Position numbers and translations under genes: made by a program. The notes under the pieces were generated by a model that ran no database searches, was not told the origin of the DNA, and was given only the letters and a program-made list of their open reading frames with translations. 64,000 nt of DNA from Chitinophaga varians (GTDB taxonomy: Bacteria; Bacteroidota; Bacteroidia; Chitinophagales; Chitinophagaceae), in contig NZ_JACVFB010000002.1 of NCBI RefSeq assembly GCF_014529945.1, positions 1,534,382 through 1,598,381 of the forward strand, given 5' to 3'. This document shows positions 8,577 through 16,521 of the stretch, piece by piece (the stretch's first letter is position 1; every line of letters begins with the position of its first letter).

Positions 8577-9413
8577 TTATTTTACCAGTTCAAGAGGATA
8601 GTTGGGCGCCATCTTTTTCCTGAATCCGTCACTGAGTGGGAATCCATTGATGGTGGCTTTACTGACTTTTATATCGCCTTCCATGCCACCTTCGGTGTTC
8701 AATCCCTCTTCATATGCTTTCTCCATTTTGCGGTAGGCTTCATGGGAAGTAACCACAGCATCTGTGGGGGCAGCTAAAAGCGCCTGTTGTGCAGATGGAG
8801 CATCTGACAGTATTTTGGTGCAGGAGAACTGTATGCGTTCATGGGTGTCGATAGCTTCCAGGATGAGGCCGGGCAGGCCGTGCAGCTTCCAGGGGCCGAA
8901 CTTCGCGGGGATATCGGTTGTGAACCAGGCGGTATATTGTCTTCCTTTGCAGGTCCCTGTTGCTTTCTGGCAGGTATACCCCAAAATCTGTCTGGTGTCT
9001 TTTTCAATCTTCCAGGCGATATCTTCAAAGGGCTCCTTAATTAGATAATCATTCTGCCGGAAGGTTTTGAGAACATATAGAAAATCGTTGCCTGCCGGTG
9101 TGAAGATACTACCCCGGGTGGAAGGAAGCAGTACGCCCATGTCAATTGTGCCGCTGCCGGACTGGTAAGCCTGTGCTATGGTTGCCTGTTGGACTGAATC
9201 CTGCATGATAGCGGTATAACTGGTGTATACACTTTTTTCGGTATTAAAAACAAGCATAAAATCTTCTTTCCACACGTGTGACGGGTCAGCGGTGTCCCGG
9301 ATATGAGAGAAGCTGTAGAAGGCTGCACTGACTGGCGGCGGAGATACATTTTTAAAAGCGGAAAAGAGGTATACTAACGCGACCGACGCAAATAATTTTA
9401 AATACAAACGCAT
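8577..9413 (-). CDS. GLPGLI family secreted protein
   Basis: 278 residues with an N-terminal signal peptide (about 1-20). The family's name-giving motif GLPGLI is present exactly at residues 179-184, in the typical context FGPWKLHGLPGLILEA, preceded by GYTCQKATGTCKGRQYTAW, also usual for the family. Function is unknown for the family. Its members are periplasmic or surface proteins commonly encoded beside a TonB-dependent receptor, as here (11 bp upstream of it). It lies downstream of a small secreted-protein gene on the same strand, with one arm of a 16-bp inverted repeat in between. Confidence 0.93.
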   Translation of the reverse strand: MRLYLKLFASVALVYLFSAFKNVSPPPVSAAFYSFSHIRDTADPSHVWKEDFMLVFNTEKSVYTSYTAIMQDSVQQATIAQAYQSGSGTIDMGVLLPSTRGSIFTPAGNDFLYVLKTFRQNDYLIKEPFEDIAWKIEKDTRQILGYTCQKATGTCKGRQYTAWFTTDIPAKFGPWKLHGLPGLILEAIDTHERIQFSCTKILSDAPSAQQALLAAPTDAVVTSHEAYRKMEKAYEEGLNTEGGMEGDIKVSKATINGFPLSDGFRKKMAPNYPLELVK

Positions 9414-9436
9414 ATATTTTCAGTTGATGTGAACAG

Positions 9437-9815
9437 GATAAACCATCCTCCTGTATACTATTTTTTAATTAGAAGCATCCGTTTGCTTTCAGCGCCTTTT
9501 GCGCATAACGGAACGCTGCATTGCCTCTCTGGTCGAAGGTGCCACCGGATACATACACGATCAGTATGTTGCCACATCCGTCGCGAAAGCCGAAGCCGTC
9601 TGATGCGAACGCTGTTTTTTGTGTGCTGACGATTATTTTTGTGTTGTTAACATTCATTTCTACTGCTTTGGGGGCTGCCTCTTTGGTTTTCGCTTCTTTG
9701 GCAAAGGCGCCGATGCTGGCGGCGATAAAGGCGATGGCTAAAAATGCTTTTTTCATGACTTGATTTTTAATGTTAAAAGGAGATGTAATCATGTAGAAAA
9801 GGAGGATGGTTTATC
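9437..9815. repeat. Perfect 16-bp inverted repeat flanking a small gene
   Basis: GATAAACCATCCTCCT at 9437-9452 recurs as its exact reverse complement at 9800-9815, 347 bp apart. The interval holds the small secreted-protein gene and its upstream region. No target-site duplication is visible outside the arms. It could be an invertible segment, a degenerate mobile element or chance duplication of a regulatory site. Confidence 0.8.
9469..9756 (-). CDS. Small secreted protein of unknown function
   Basis: 95 residues from MKKAFLAIAFIAASIGAFA, a clear signal peptide cleaved after Ala-Phe-Ala (about residue 19). The frame is open 12 codons further upstream, but MKKA is the better start. The mature part is ~75 residues, with VDM-like NNTKIIVSTQKTAFASDG, a Gly-rich FGFRDGCGNILIVYVSGGTF and a C-terminal NGCF. 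Its two cysteines could form a disulfide. Not recognised. It is the first gene on the minus strand ahead of the GLPGLI/TonB-receptor pair, and it lies entirely inside the 16-bp inverted repeat. Confidence 0.6.
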   Translation of the reverse strand: MKKAFLAIAFIAASIGAFAKEAKTKEAAPKAVEMNVNNTKIIVSTQKTAFASDGFGFRDGCGNILIVYVSGGTFDQRGNAAFRYAQKALKANGCF

Positions 9816-10033
9816 GTGGTCCATTTTCTAATCAGTTACTATTTTGATGCAAGAAACAGCAGTGAAAGGAGGATTGGGGTGCCGATCAATATTTGCGGCA
9901 GATGGGGAAATATTCGATGCATTTGAATAAACCGCCCTTTCATTTACTGACCTTTTAAACAAACTAAATTGACCCGTTAAACCAATAATGGAATTATTTA
10001 TTGAACGACCTTTGTATCGTAAAACGGGAAGCG

Positions 10034-10852
10034 ATGGTTCATAGCGATGACATACGGGGCCTGCAAAAGCCGGTTATTCTATTCAATAACTATGGCGACG
10101 ACTTTATGGAGGGAGAGGCATTTGTGGCTGATCATATATTCAGCTATATCGTCTCCGGTACCCAGGAGGTCTGGTCGGGTAATCAAACTTATGTCTTTAA
10201 GGCGGGCGATTACCGTTTTTTCAGGAGAAATCAACTGACAAAGTATGTAAAACGGCCCGGTCAACATGGCTTCCAATCTATTGCTGTCCACATTGATCAG
10301 GGTACGCTCCGGGAGATGGCAAAATTGTATGCGGATCATCCTCGCAAACCATACCTGGGAAAGGATGTAGCCCTTTTAAAGCCCAACGCTTATTTGGAAA
10401 GCTATGTAAACAGCCTGGCTCCTTATGCAAATGCGTCTGGCATTTACGAGGAAGCGTTGGTGGTCCTGAAAGCACAGGAACTGGTGTTATTGTTATTACA
10501 AACTAATCCGCTGCTAAAGCATGCCCTGTTCGATTTCGACGTCCCCGGAAAAATAGACCTGGTGGCGTTTATGAACACACATTACCGGTATAATGTAGGA
10601 TTGGACAGGATGGCTTTTCTCACCGGCCGCAGTTTATCTACTTTCAAAAGAGATTTTCAGAAGATTTTTAACACTACTGCTGGCAGGTGGCTTACAAAGA
10701 GGCGGCTGGAAGAGGCTAATTATCTGATCGACCAAAAAGGTAAGACCGCTTCTGAAATCTATCTGGACCTTGGTTTCGAAGATTTGTCCCACTTTTCATC
10801 TACCTATAAAAAAGTCTTTGGAAAAACTCCTTCCCGGGGACGGAGACGATAA
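10034..10852 (+). CDS. AraC family transcriptional regulator (ExsA-like layout)
   Basis: 272 residues from the ATG at 10034 (MVHSDDIRGLQKPVI). A TTG 33 bp upstream also keeps the frame open, but a -7-like GACCTTTG lies over it, so that region is probably the promoter. The N-terminal ~150 residues form a cupin-like sensor (HIFSYIVSGTQEVW, FKAGDYRFFRRNQ). The C-terminal ~100 residues have the two AraC helices: LDRMAFLTGRSLSTFKRDF and SEIYLDLGFEDLSHFSSTYK. It stands 27 bp before an SDR gene and probably regulates it. The intergenic stretch 9816-10033 shows no other feature I can support. Confidence 0.88.
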   Translation: MVHSDDIRGLQKPVILFNNYGDDFMEGEAFVADHIFSYIVSGTQEVWSGNQTYVFKAGDYRFFRRNQLTKYVKRPGQHGFQSIAVHIDQGTLREMAKLYADHPRKPYLGKDVALLKPNAYLESYVNSLAPYANASGIYEEALVVLKAQELVLLLLQTNPLLKHALFDFDVPGKIDLVAFMNTHYRYNVGLDRMAFLTGRSLSTFKRDFQKIFNTTAGRWLTKRRLEEANYLIDQKGKTASEIYLDLGFEDLSHFSSTYKKVFGKTPSRGRRR

Positions 10853-10879
10853 TGTTCAGCTTTAAATAAATCAAATATT

Positions 10880-11677
10880 ATGGATTTCAAATTAGCCGGT
10901 AGGCGTGCGCTGGTAACAGGTTCCAGCGCAGGCCTGGGAGAAGCTATTGCCGTTATGCTGGCAAATGAAGGTGCACATGTGATCGTGCACGGACGTAATG
11001 AAAATCGCACCAACGCTGTAGTGCAACGAATTCTGGAGGCCGGAGGCGCTGCTGAAGCAGCCCTTGGCGACCTGGCTACTGACGAGGGCGCCGATCAGGT
11101 AGCGGACCGCGCATTGGCCGGTGGACCGATACATATATTGGTAAACAATGCAGGGTTTTACGCGCATACCACCTGGTCAAATACCACCACCCGGGATTGG
11201 CTGGAGGTATATAATGTGAACGTGGTCTCTTATGTACGCATGATCCAGCGCATAGTGCCCACGATGAAATTACAAGGCTGGGGCAGAGTGATCAATATCG
11301 GCGGTGGTCTTGGCATACAGCCCATTAATGATCTTCCGCACTATAATGCTACGCTGGCTGCGCGTCATAATATGAGTGTATCGCTGGCAAGGCAGCTGAA
11401 TGGCACGGGTATCACTTCCAATGTGGTAGCGCCGGGAGCCATTATGAATCCCGGCGTAGAGCAGTGGCTTCGCCAGGAGGCAGCCGGGAAAGGCTGGGGT
11501 ACCGATCTGGAAGTCATCGAGCGCCAGGCTGTCAGGGAGCTGGTGCCCAATGATGCCCATCGGTTTGGAAGGCAGGAAGAAGTGGCAGCGGCGGTGGTAT
11601 ATCTTGCAAGCCGATATGCAGACTACGTCAGCGGGGCGGTGTTACGTGTGGATGGCGGTACTGTTCGCAGTATTTAG
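10880..11677 (+). CDS. SDR-fold protein lacking canonical catalytic Ser and Lys
   Basis: 265 residues with an SDR Rossmann fold: the nucleotide-binding TGSSAGLGEAI (about residues 13-23) and the NNAG motif (VNNAGFYAH) are intact. At the active site, however, the YxxxK motif reads YNATL, so Lys is Leu, and the usual INxSS strand reads INIGGG, so the catalytic Ser is Gly. The C-terminus (YVSGAVLRVDGGTVRSI) is the normal SDR end. It is therefore either a divergent SDR subgroup with another mechanism or a non-catalytic NAD(P)-binding protein. It follows the AraC regulator by 27 bp and is probably its target. Confidence 0.85.
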   Translation: MDFKLAGRRALVTGSSAGLGEAIAVMLANEGAHVIVHGRNENRTNAVVQRILEAGGAAEAALGDLATDEGADQVADRALAGGPIHILVNNAGFYAHTTWSNTTTRDWLEVYNVNVVSYVRMIQRIVPTMKLQGWGRVINIGGGLGIQPINDLPHYNATLAARHNMSVSLARQLNGTGITSNVVAPGAIMNPGVEQWLRQEAAGKGWGTDLEVIERQAVRELVPNDAHRFGRQEEVAAAVVYLASRYADYVSGAVLRVDGGTVRSI

Positions 11678-11762
11678 AGGACCAGGGCCAATGTCCAAAT
11701 TGCCCTGCAAGAATGTCCACTTAGCACCTGCTACGGATGATTTTTAGGTGATACCTTTGATG

Positions 11763-11802
11763 GGGTAAAAAAGTGTACTGAACGAAGTGCATTTTTTTAC
11801 CC
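11763..11802. terminator. Hairpin with T-rich arm (probable terminator)
   Basis: GGGTAAAAAA (11763-11772) pairs with TTTTTTACCC (11793-11802) around a 20-base loop in which a further weak pairing is possible. It lies 86 bp after the SDR stop. Region 11678-11762 shows nothing else. Confidence 0.5.
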
Positions 11803-11803
11803 T

Positions 11804-11829
11804 AATTTGTAACCGATCGGTTACAAATT
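11804..11829. promoter_or_regulatory. Perfect 26-bp palindrome, TetR-type operator candidate
   Basis: The half-site AATTTGTAACCGA is followed by its exact reverse complement, centred on the GATC in AACCGATCGGTT. Palindromes with this core are typical operators of TetR-family repressors. It lies 41 bp upstream of the SRPBCC gene, in the promoter position. No TetR gene is present in the window. Confidence 0.65.
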
Positions 11830-11870
11830 GACAAAAACACGTATTTTTAGATAAAACAAATCATATAGTT

Positions 11871-12416
11871 ATGTCAAATCAAAATTTCACCGTTAGCCTG
11901 TTAGTAGATCAATCACCAGCAGCGGTATATGAAGCCATTATTAATCCCCGCGCCTGGTGGTCAGAAGAAATCAAAGGCGGCACCAGCAAAGCGGGTGATG
12001 TCTTCGATTATCATTTTGAAGATATCCACCGTGCGAAAATGAAGTTAACAGCGTCAGTCCCTGACAAAAGGGTGGTCTGGCATGTGCTGGAGAATGAATT
12101 CAAACCGGGGCTCTTCGGGGAGGGCGCCGCTGCTCATACGAAGGGCGATGGCTTCGAAAATGATAAAGCGGAATGGGTAGATACCCACGTAGTCTTCGAT
12201 ATCACGCAGGAGAATGGCAAAACCCGGCTGCGTTTCACACATGACGGACTGGTGCCTGATTACGAATGCTACGACGTTTGTATTAATGGCTGGATGCATT
12301 ATATCCAGGGAAGCCTGCATAGCCTCATTACGACCGGCGAAGGTCAGCCCAACAAAACCGGCAGGGCAATGACCACAGATGAAGAAAGATTCAGCACAGC
12401 TGCGGATAACGTGTAG
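11871..12416 (+). CDS. SRPBCC/AHSA1-family protein
   Basis: 181 residues. The opening FTVSLLVDQSPAAVYEAI followed by PRAWWSEEIKG is the START-like SRPBCC/AHSA1 beginning, and the middle GKTRLRFTHDGLVPDYECY plus the final helix (GWMHYIQGSLHSLITTGEG) complete a helix-grip fold. Such proteins bind small hydrophobic ligands or assist proteins; no specific ligand is evident. It is preceded by the 26-bp palindrome and so is probably repressor-controlled. A -7 element for the next gene lies just after its stop. Confidence 0.85.
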   Translation: MSNQNFTVSLLVDQSPAAVYEAIINPRAWWSEEIKGGTSKAGDVFDYHFEDIHRAKMKLTASVPDKRVVWHVLENEFKPGLFGEGAAAHTKGDGFENDKAEWVDTHVVFDITQENGKTRLRFTHDGLVPDYECYDVCINGWMHYIQGSLHSLITTGEGQPNKTGRAMTTDEERFSTAADNV

Positions 12417-12438
12417 AACGCCGGAGATAAATTATTTT

Positions 12439-12446
12439 TATCTTTG
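12439..12446 (+). promoter_or_regulatory. -7 promoter element of the Crp-like gene
   Basis: TATCTTTG is an exact TAnnTTTG; no good -33 TTTG is seen. The predicted start near 12453 fits translation from the ATG at 12482 and not a much later start. Confidence 0.45.
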
Positions 12447-12481
12447 TGGCAGTTGATCACAGTATTTAAACGGACAGCGAA

Positions 12482-13070
12482 ATGGACAATACATCTTACT
12501 TTCAAATGTTAGTTGATAAGCTGCCAAAGATTGACGACAATCTTCGTTCATCAGCTGGAAGATAAATGTACCATCCTGACGCTGCAAAAAAACGAGCCAT
12601 TAATCGCCTTTCAATCTAATAACCGGAAAATTTATTTCATCGTACAGGGTAGTTTTGTTCGTAATATCATCACTTCCCGGGGCGAGGAAAAGACGGTTAT
12701 GTTTCATACGGAGAGTTTTTGCGAATTCTTTAAGTCCTATGATACCGTTTACTTTCATCAGAAAACGGCTTATGAGGTAAAGGCGAACGAAAGATCAGTG
12801 GTGATAGCCGTGGATTATGACTTTCTGTTTCAACAAATACAAAACGATCTGAAGCTGCTTCAGTTCTATACCCGCAAAACGGAAGAGCTCTTTGTAACCA
12901 TAGATCTCTTCCGTAATTTTCAGCTGGGGCTGACCAGTGAAGAATATCTTAAATGGTTGTACGAGCACTACGGCTTCCTGTTTCAGCGCTTTCCTGCACA
13001 GCGCATCGCCAGCTTTATGGGTATTACCAATGTCTGGTTGAGCAATCTGAAAGCTAAAATCACTTTTTAA
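12482..13070 (+). pseudogene. Crp/Fnr-like regulator interrupted by a +1 frameshift
   Basis: From the ATG at 12482 the reading is MDNTSYFQMLVDKLPKIDDN, a typical start for this family, but the frame hits a stop at 12563. The rest continues one base further on from 12540: IFVHQLEDKCTILTLQ, then the cNMP-binding fold (IYFIVQGSFVRNIITSRGEE) and a C-terminal HTH-like end (QRIASFMGITNVWLSNLKAKI). Deleting one base near 12537-12540 restores a single ~195-residue protein ending at 13070. A shortened protein from the TTG at 12513 is possible but would begin inside the first helix. Either a real mutation, a phase-variable state or a sequence error. It lies upstream of an alpha/beta hydrolase that it may once have regulated. 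Confidence 0.75.
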
Positions 13071-13148
13071 ATTACTTTAAACAAAAGCTTTTTGACGTTT
13101 AAGACCTTTGTATTGTCAACATCATTAAAGGTTTAAAAAACGTACAAA

Positions 13149-14084
13149 ATGAAAACGTATCCTGCCAATAACGCCTGGAAACAATTAAATGCATTGCTGC
13201 CTTCCGGCTTCCGGATGAGTGAAGTTAATATGCCGCTGGAAGAAGAGTGGGAATGGAAAGGCAATAAAATTCATCTGGACCGATACCCCAGTCCTGATGC
13301 TAAATACAGGCTCTTTCTGCATCACGGCGTTGGTACAAACGGCAGACAGATGAGCATGATTTTTGGCCACAAAATAGCGGCATTAGGTTATGATGTAGTA
13401 GCCATCGATAATCTCGGCTATGGTATGACCGAAGTCAATCAGAAAGATATCACTTATGAGGACTGGGTACATTGTTTCGCCGACTTCGTACATGCAGAAA
13501 CAAAACGGGACTATAAAAAACCGGTCCTTTATGGATTAAGCGCAGGAGGGATGCTCTGTTACAATGCTGCCTGCTTTATGCAGGAGGTACACGGTATCAT
13601 TGGGATGTGCTTCCTTAAAAATGATGATAAACAAATCGGAAAAGAAACCGCCAAATTCGGTTGGGCAAACCGGCTCACCTTCCCGGTGATGAAAGCACTC
13701 TGCAAGATTGGCTTTAAAAGAGTGAAAATCCCGATGAAAGCAGTGTCTAAGATGAACTGTCTTGCCAACGACAAAGATGCTTTGAAGATCTTCCTGAAAG
13801 ATAAAACATCGGCAGGGGCAAGTGTACAAATGCAGTTCATGTATGAATATGCACATTATAAATTACCGGTTCCTGTTAACCAGTTCGATAAATGCCCTAT
13901 CCTGCTGACCCAGCCGGAAAAGGACAGATGGACACCGCTTCATTTAAGCGAAATTTCGATGAAAGGAATCAAGGCGCCCTATACAGTAAAAATATTGGAA
14001 AACGGTGGGCACTATCCCATGGAGAATACTGCATTGCAACAACTGGTGCAATATGCCGATGAATTTATCCAGTCACTGAAGTAA
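13149..14084 (+). CDS. Alpha/beta hydrolase
   Basis: 311 residues, no signal peptide. The oxyanion region LHHGVGTNGRQ (about 58-67), nucleophile elbow GLSAGG with Ser131, an acidic residue in QPEKDRWTPLH (about 257) and His288 in ENGGHYPMEN give a complete Ser-Asp-His triad. The N-terminal DRYPSP segment and the long lid between the elbow and the Asp are as in serine aminopeptidase or monoglyceride-lipase-like hydrolases. Substrate unknown. It follows the frameshifted Crp-like gene by 78 bp. Confidence 0.85.
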   Translation: MKTYPANNAWKQLNALLPSGFRMSEVNMPLEEEWEWKGNKIHLDRYPSPDAKYRLFLHHGVGTNGRQMSMIFGHKIAALGYDVVAIDNLGYGMTEVNQKDITYEDWVHCFADFVHAETKRDYKKPVLYGLSAGGMLCYNAACFMQEVHGIIGMCFLKNDDKQIGKETAKFGWANRLTFPVMKALCKIGFKRVKIPMKAVSKMNCLANDKDALKIFLKDKTSAGASVQMQFMYEYAHYKLPVPVNQFDKCPILLTQPEKDRWTPLHLSEISMKGIKAPYTVKILENGGHYPMENTALQQLVQYADEFIQSLK

Positions 14085-14217
14085 AAATCAATCTGGAAAA
14101 TTCTCATAAATGATTGCACGGATCTTCTTAAGTTTAAGCAGAAAAAGCGGGTAAAGGCCCTTTCGGATAGGGCTGTTGGTGAAGGAATGGTTGACAAATG
14201 GCAAATAACCCACCCAC

Positions 14218-15747
14218 ATGAAAAGTAAACTGTTCTTATTTTTTGTCCTTCTGATCATAATCGGCAGCCCAACTGAGATACTTCGAGCACAGGACACTGT
14301 CTGGAGAGTATTTGATACGGGGAAACTCGATTCCCTGAATTCCACTGTTTTAAAGGAGAAAAGATTAATTCAGGTTTTTATCCCGCCGGCTTATAAACCC
14401 GGTAGCGCCGATAAATATGATGTGCTGTATGTCCTGGACGGGGGCAACTGGAATACAGGCCTGATCCTGAAAATCAGGCGGTTTTTGGAAGATGAACACT
14501 ATATGCCACCAACCATCATCGTCAGCATACTGGGAATAGACCGCAACAAAGACCTGACGCCTACACGCATCGACAATTGGAAGACTTCCGGTGGCGCAAC
14601 TAACTTCCTCCACTTTATTAAAGATGAACTGGTCCCCTATGTTAATAAAACATACCCTTCCAATGGTGATAATACGCTCTGGGGCCATTCCCTCGGTGGT
14701 ATGTTCGTCATCAATGCGCTCCTGAATGCTCCACAGGCATTTAAATCTTACATCGCCGTAGACCCAAGCCTCTGGTGGGATAACTGCCTTGTGCCCAAGA
14801 TGGCCCGCGACAGATTACCTGCGCTGGCTGGAACCAATACTACCCTGTTTATTAGCAGCAGAGAAGGAAAGGAAGGAGAAGGCATGAAGGTAGATAGTAT
14901 GAACAAGGTGCTTACGGAAGCCGCACCTCCGGGGTTGTTGTGGAAAAGCACCGCCTACCCGGATGAAACACACAGCTCCGTAAGATTAAAAAGTATATAT
15001 GATGGACTGAAATTCAGCTATGGATGGCACAATGGCCAGATAGAGTTCCACCCGATGAATGGTATCATCCGGAAAAATGATACGGTTAAAATCTGGTATT
15101 TTGGAGATACAACCAAAGCATATTATACGCGGAATGGATCTGAGCCAACAACATCATCTGAGAAAGTACAACCGGAGACCGCCATCACGGATGCTACGGT
15201 ATTTACGGTAAAGCAGTTTACCAACCGTGCCCGTTATGATAAAATAAAGTCCGGTAGTTTTGTGGCGGGAAAAACATTACAACCACTGTCCAGGCCTTCA
15301 GGTATGCAACCTGGTGGTTTTCATTATGCCTACTATGAGGTCGACTGGGACAAGTTTCAGGGCCTGAAAGGACTAAAGCCGCAGCTGACAGGCATTGCAG
15401 ACAGTACCTTTAACCCGCAAAAGCTTCCGCGAAAAAACAATTATGCCCTGCTATTAGATGGGATGTTGGAAACAAAGGAAGAAGGGTATTATATTTTTCT
15501 GCTGGATGCTGATACGGATTCAAGATTGTATCTCAATGATCAGTTACTGATACGATGGCAGGGTTCCTACAGTGATCGCACATCCTCCTACATGATACCC
15601 CTGAAGAAAGGTTTCTATCAGTTTCGGCTGGAATACCTGCACAAGAAGGAGGATTTCACTTTAGAGCTGGGTTATGTTACACCCGGTGGTATCAGTACAA
15701 AAAAAGCGGGGCCGCTCCCCCCTCATCTGCAATATAGCCGGCGGTAA
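14218..15747 (+). CDS. Secreted esterase-D-like hydrolase with C-terminal PA14 domain
   Basis: 509 residues. Signal peptide to about residue 24 (cut near LRAQ). An esterase_D-type alpha/beta hydrolase covers about 30-270, with VLYVLDGGNWN and nucleophile Ser158 in GHSLGG. Then comes a region reminiscent of chitobiase/FN3-like segments (AYYTRNGSEPTTSSEKV). A PA14-like domain occupies about 385-500 (GYYIFLLDADTDSRLYLND, then FYQFRLEYLHKKEDFTLEL). PA14 domains often bind carbohydrates, so a polysaccharide or ester-sugar substrate is plausible. Related catalytic domains include siderophore and ferulic-acid esterases; the exact activity cannot be read from sequence. Confidence 0.85.
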   Translation: MKSKLFLFFVLLIIIGSPTEILRAQDTVWRVFDTGKLDSLNSTVLKEKRLIQVFIPPAYKPGSADKYDVLYVLDGGNWNTGLILKIRRFLEDEHYMPPTIIVSILGIDRNKDLTPTRIDNWKTSGGATNFLHFIKDELVPYVNKTYPSNGDNTLWGHSLGGMFVINALLNAPQAFKSYIAVDPSLWWDNCLVPKMARDRLPALAGTNTTLFISSREGKEGEGMKVDSMNKVLTEAAPPGLLWKSTAYPDETHSSVRLKSIYDGLKFSYGWHNGQIEFHPMNGIIRKNDTVKIWYFGDTTKAYYTRNGSEPTTSSEKVQPETAITDATVFTVKQFTNRARYDKIKSGSFVAGKTLQPLSRPSGMQPGGFHYAYYEVDWDKFQGLKGLKPQLTGIADSTFNPQKLPRKNNYALLLDGMLETKEEGYYIFLLDADTDSRLYLNDQLLIRWQGSYSDRTSSYMIPLKKGFYQFRLEYLHKKEDFTLELGYVTPGGISTKKAGPLPPHLQYSRR

Positions 15748-15754
15748 GATTGCC

Positions 15755-16396
15755 CTATTTTTCAAATGGAGGCAGCTGAAAAATGACCGGTTGTAATATC
15801 ATCTCCTGCGTTATCCGTGCGATCAGCTGCCGCGCCTGCGTCAGATGGTGCGACGGGAACAGGGTATCATATTCCGGTTGTTCTGTGGCATTCATGAGCA
15901 ACCCTTCCTGTAACGCCGGTGCATAAGGATCGGCATACAGCTGGTCCATATCAAAACCGTCTCTTAGCAATCTATCCACCATCACTGCTTCCCGCATACC
16001 TGTATGTCCTGCCTCGGCTGCCGTTACTTTCAACACATAGCTGCACTCCTTAAAGGGGATGATGACTGACGCGATGTAGGTGATGCCGCTGGGTTGCTGC
16101 GGAAATTTAAACAGCGTGCTGACCAATGGGATGTGCTGATGATGAGCCAGGTCTACAGCGAGGATGCCTCCTCCGGCGCTGGTCACGGAAGTCCGGAAAA
16201 ACTGCCGGATAGCGGATATATCTTTGACGGAAGGAATGTCTGGCGGAAGGTCATAGTAATTAACGGAAACGGATATACTTTGTCCCGGGTGGGTCCATTG
16301 GATAATGCCGGAGGTATCACGTACCTTCTCCCATCCGAGATCGGGGATGCTCAAGGCTTTAATAGGGGCCGCTTTTTTGCGGAAAAAAGTAAACAT
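15755..16396 (-). CDS. Conserved-looking hypothetical protein
   Basis: 213 residues, no signal peptide or membrane segment, convergent with the esterase (7-bp gap). It begins MFTFFRKKAAPIKALSIPDL and contains WEKVRDTSGIIQWTHPGQSI and a late FPSHHLTQARQLIARI helix. I do not recognise the family. The alternating hydrophobic pattern suggests a mixed alpha/beta cytosolic protein. Codon use matches the neighbours, which supports a real gene. Confidence 0.6.
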   Translation of the reverse strand: MFTFFRKKAAPIKALSIPDLGWEKVRDTSGIIQWTHPGQSISVSVNYYDLPPDIPSVKDISAIRQFFRTSVTSAGGGILAVDLAHHQHIPLVSTLFKFPQQPSGITYIASVIIPFKECSYVLKVTAAEAGHTGMREAVMVDRLLRDGFDMDQLYADPYAPALQEGLLMNATEQPEYDTLFPSHHLTQARQLIARITQEMILQPVIFQLPPFEK

Positions 16397-16449
16397 AGGT
16401 ATAATAAGCTATTGGGACAGTTCGCAAAATAATCAAAATAGCCTGTAAG

Positions 16450-16504
16450 TATAAAAATAAAAGATCTCCGCCATGGCCGCTGCCTTTGCGCCACGACGGA
16501 GATC
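16450..16504 (-). terminator. Terminator of the HExxH lipoprotein gene
   Basis: GATCTCCG (16463-16470) pairs with CGGAGATC (16497-16504), with an inner CATGGC/GCCACG pairing. On the minus strand it is followed by a T-rich run (16450-16462). Confidence 0.7.
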
Positions 16505-16521
16505 AGCGAATAACGATGTGC

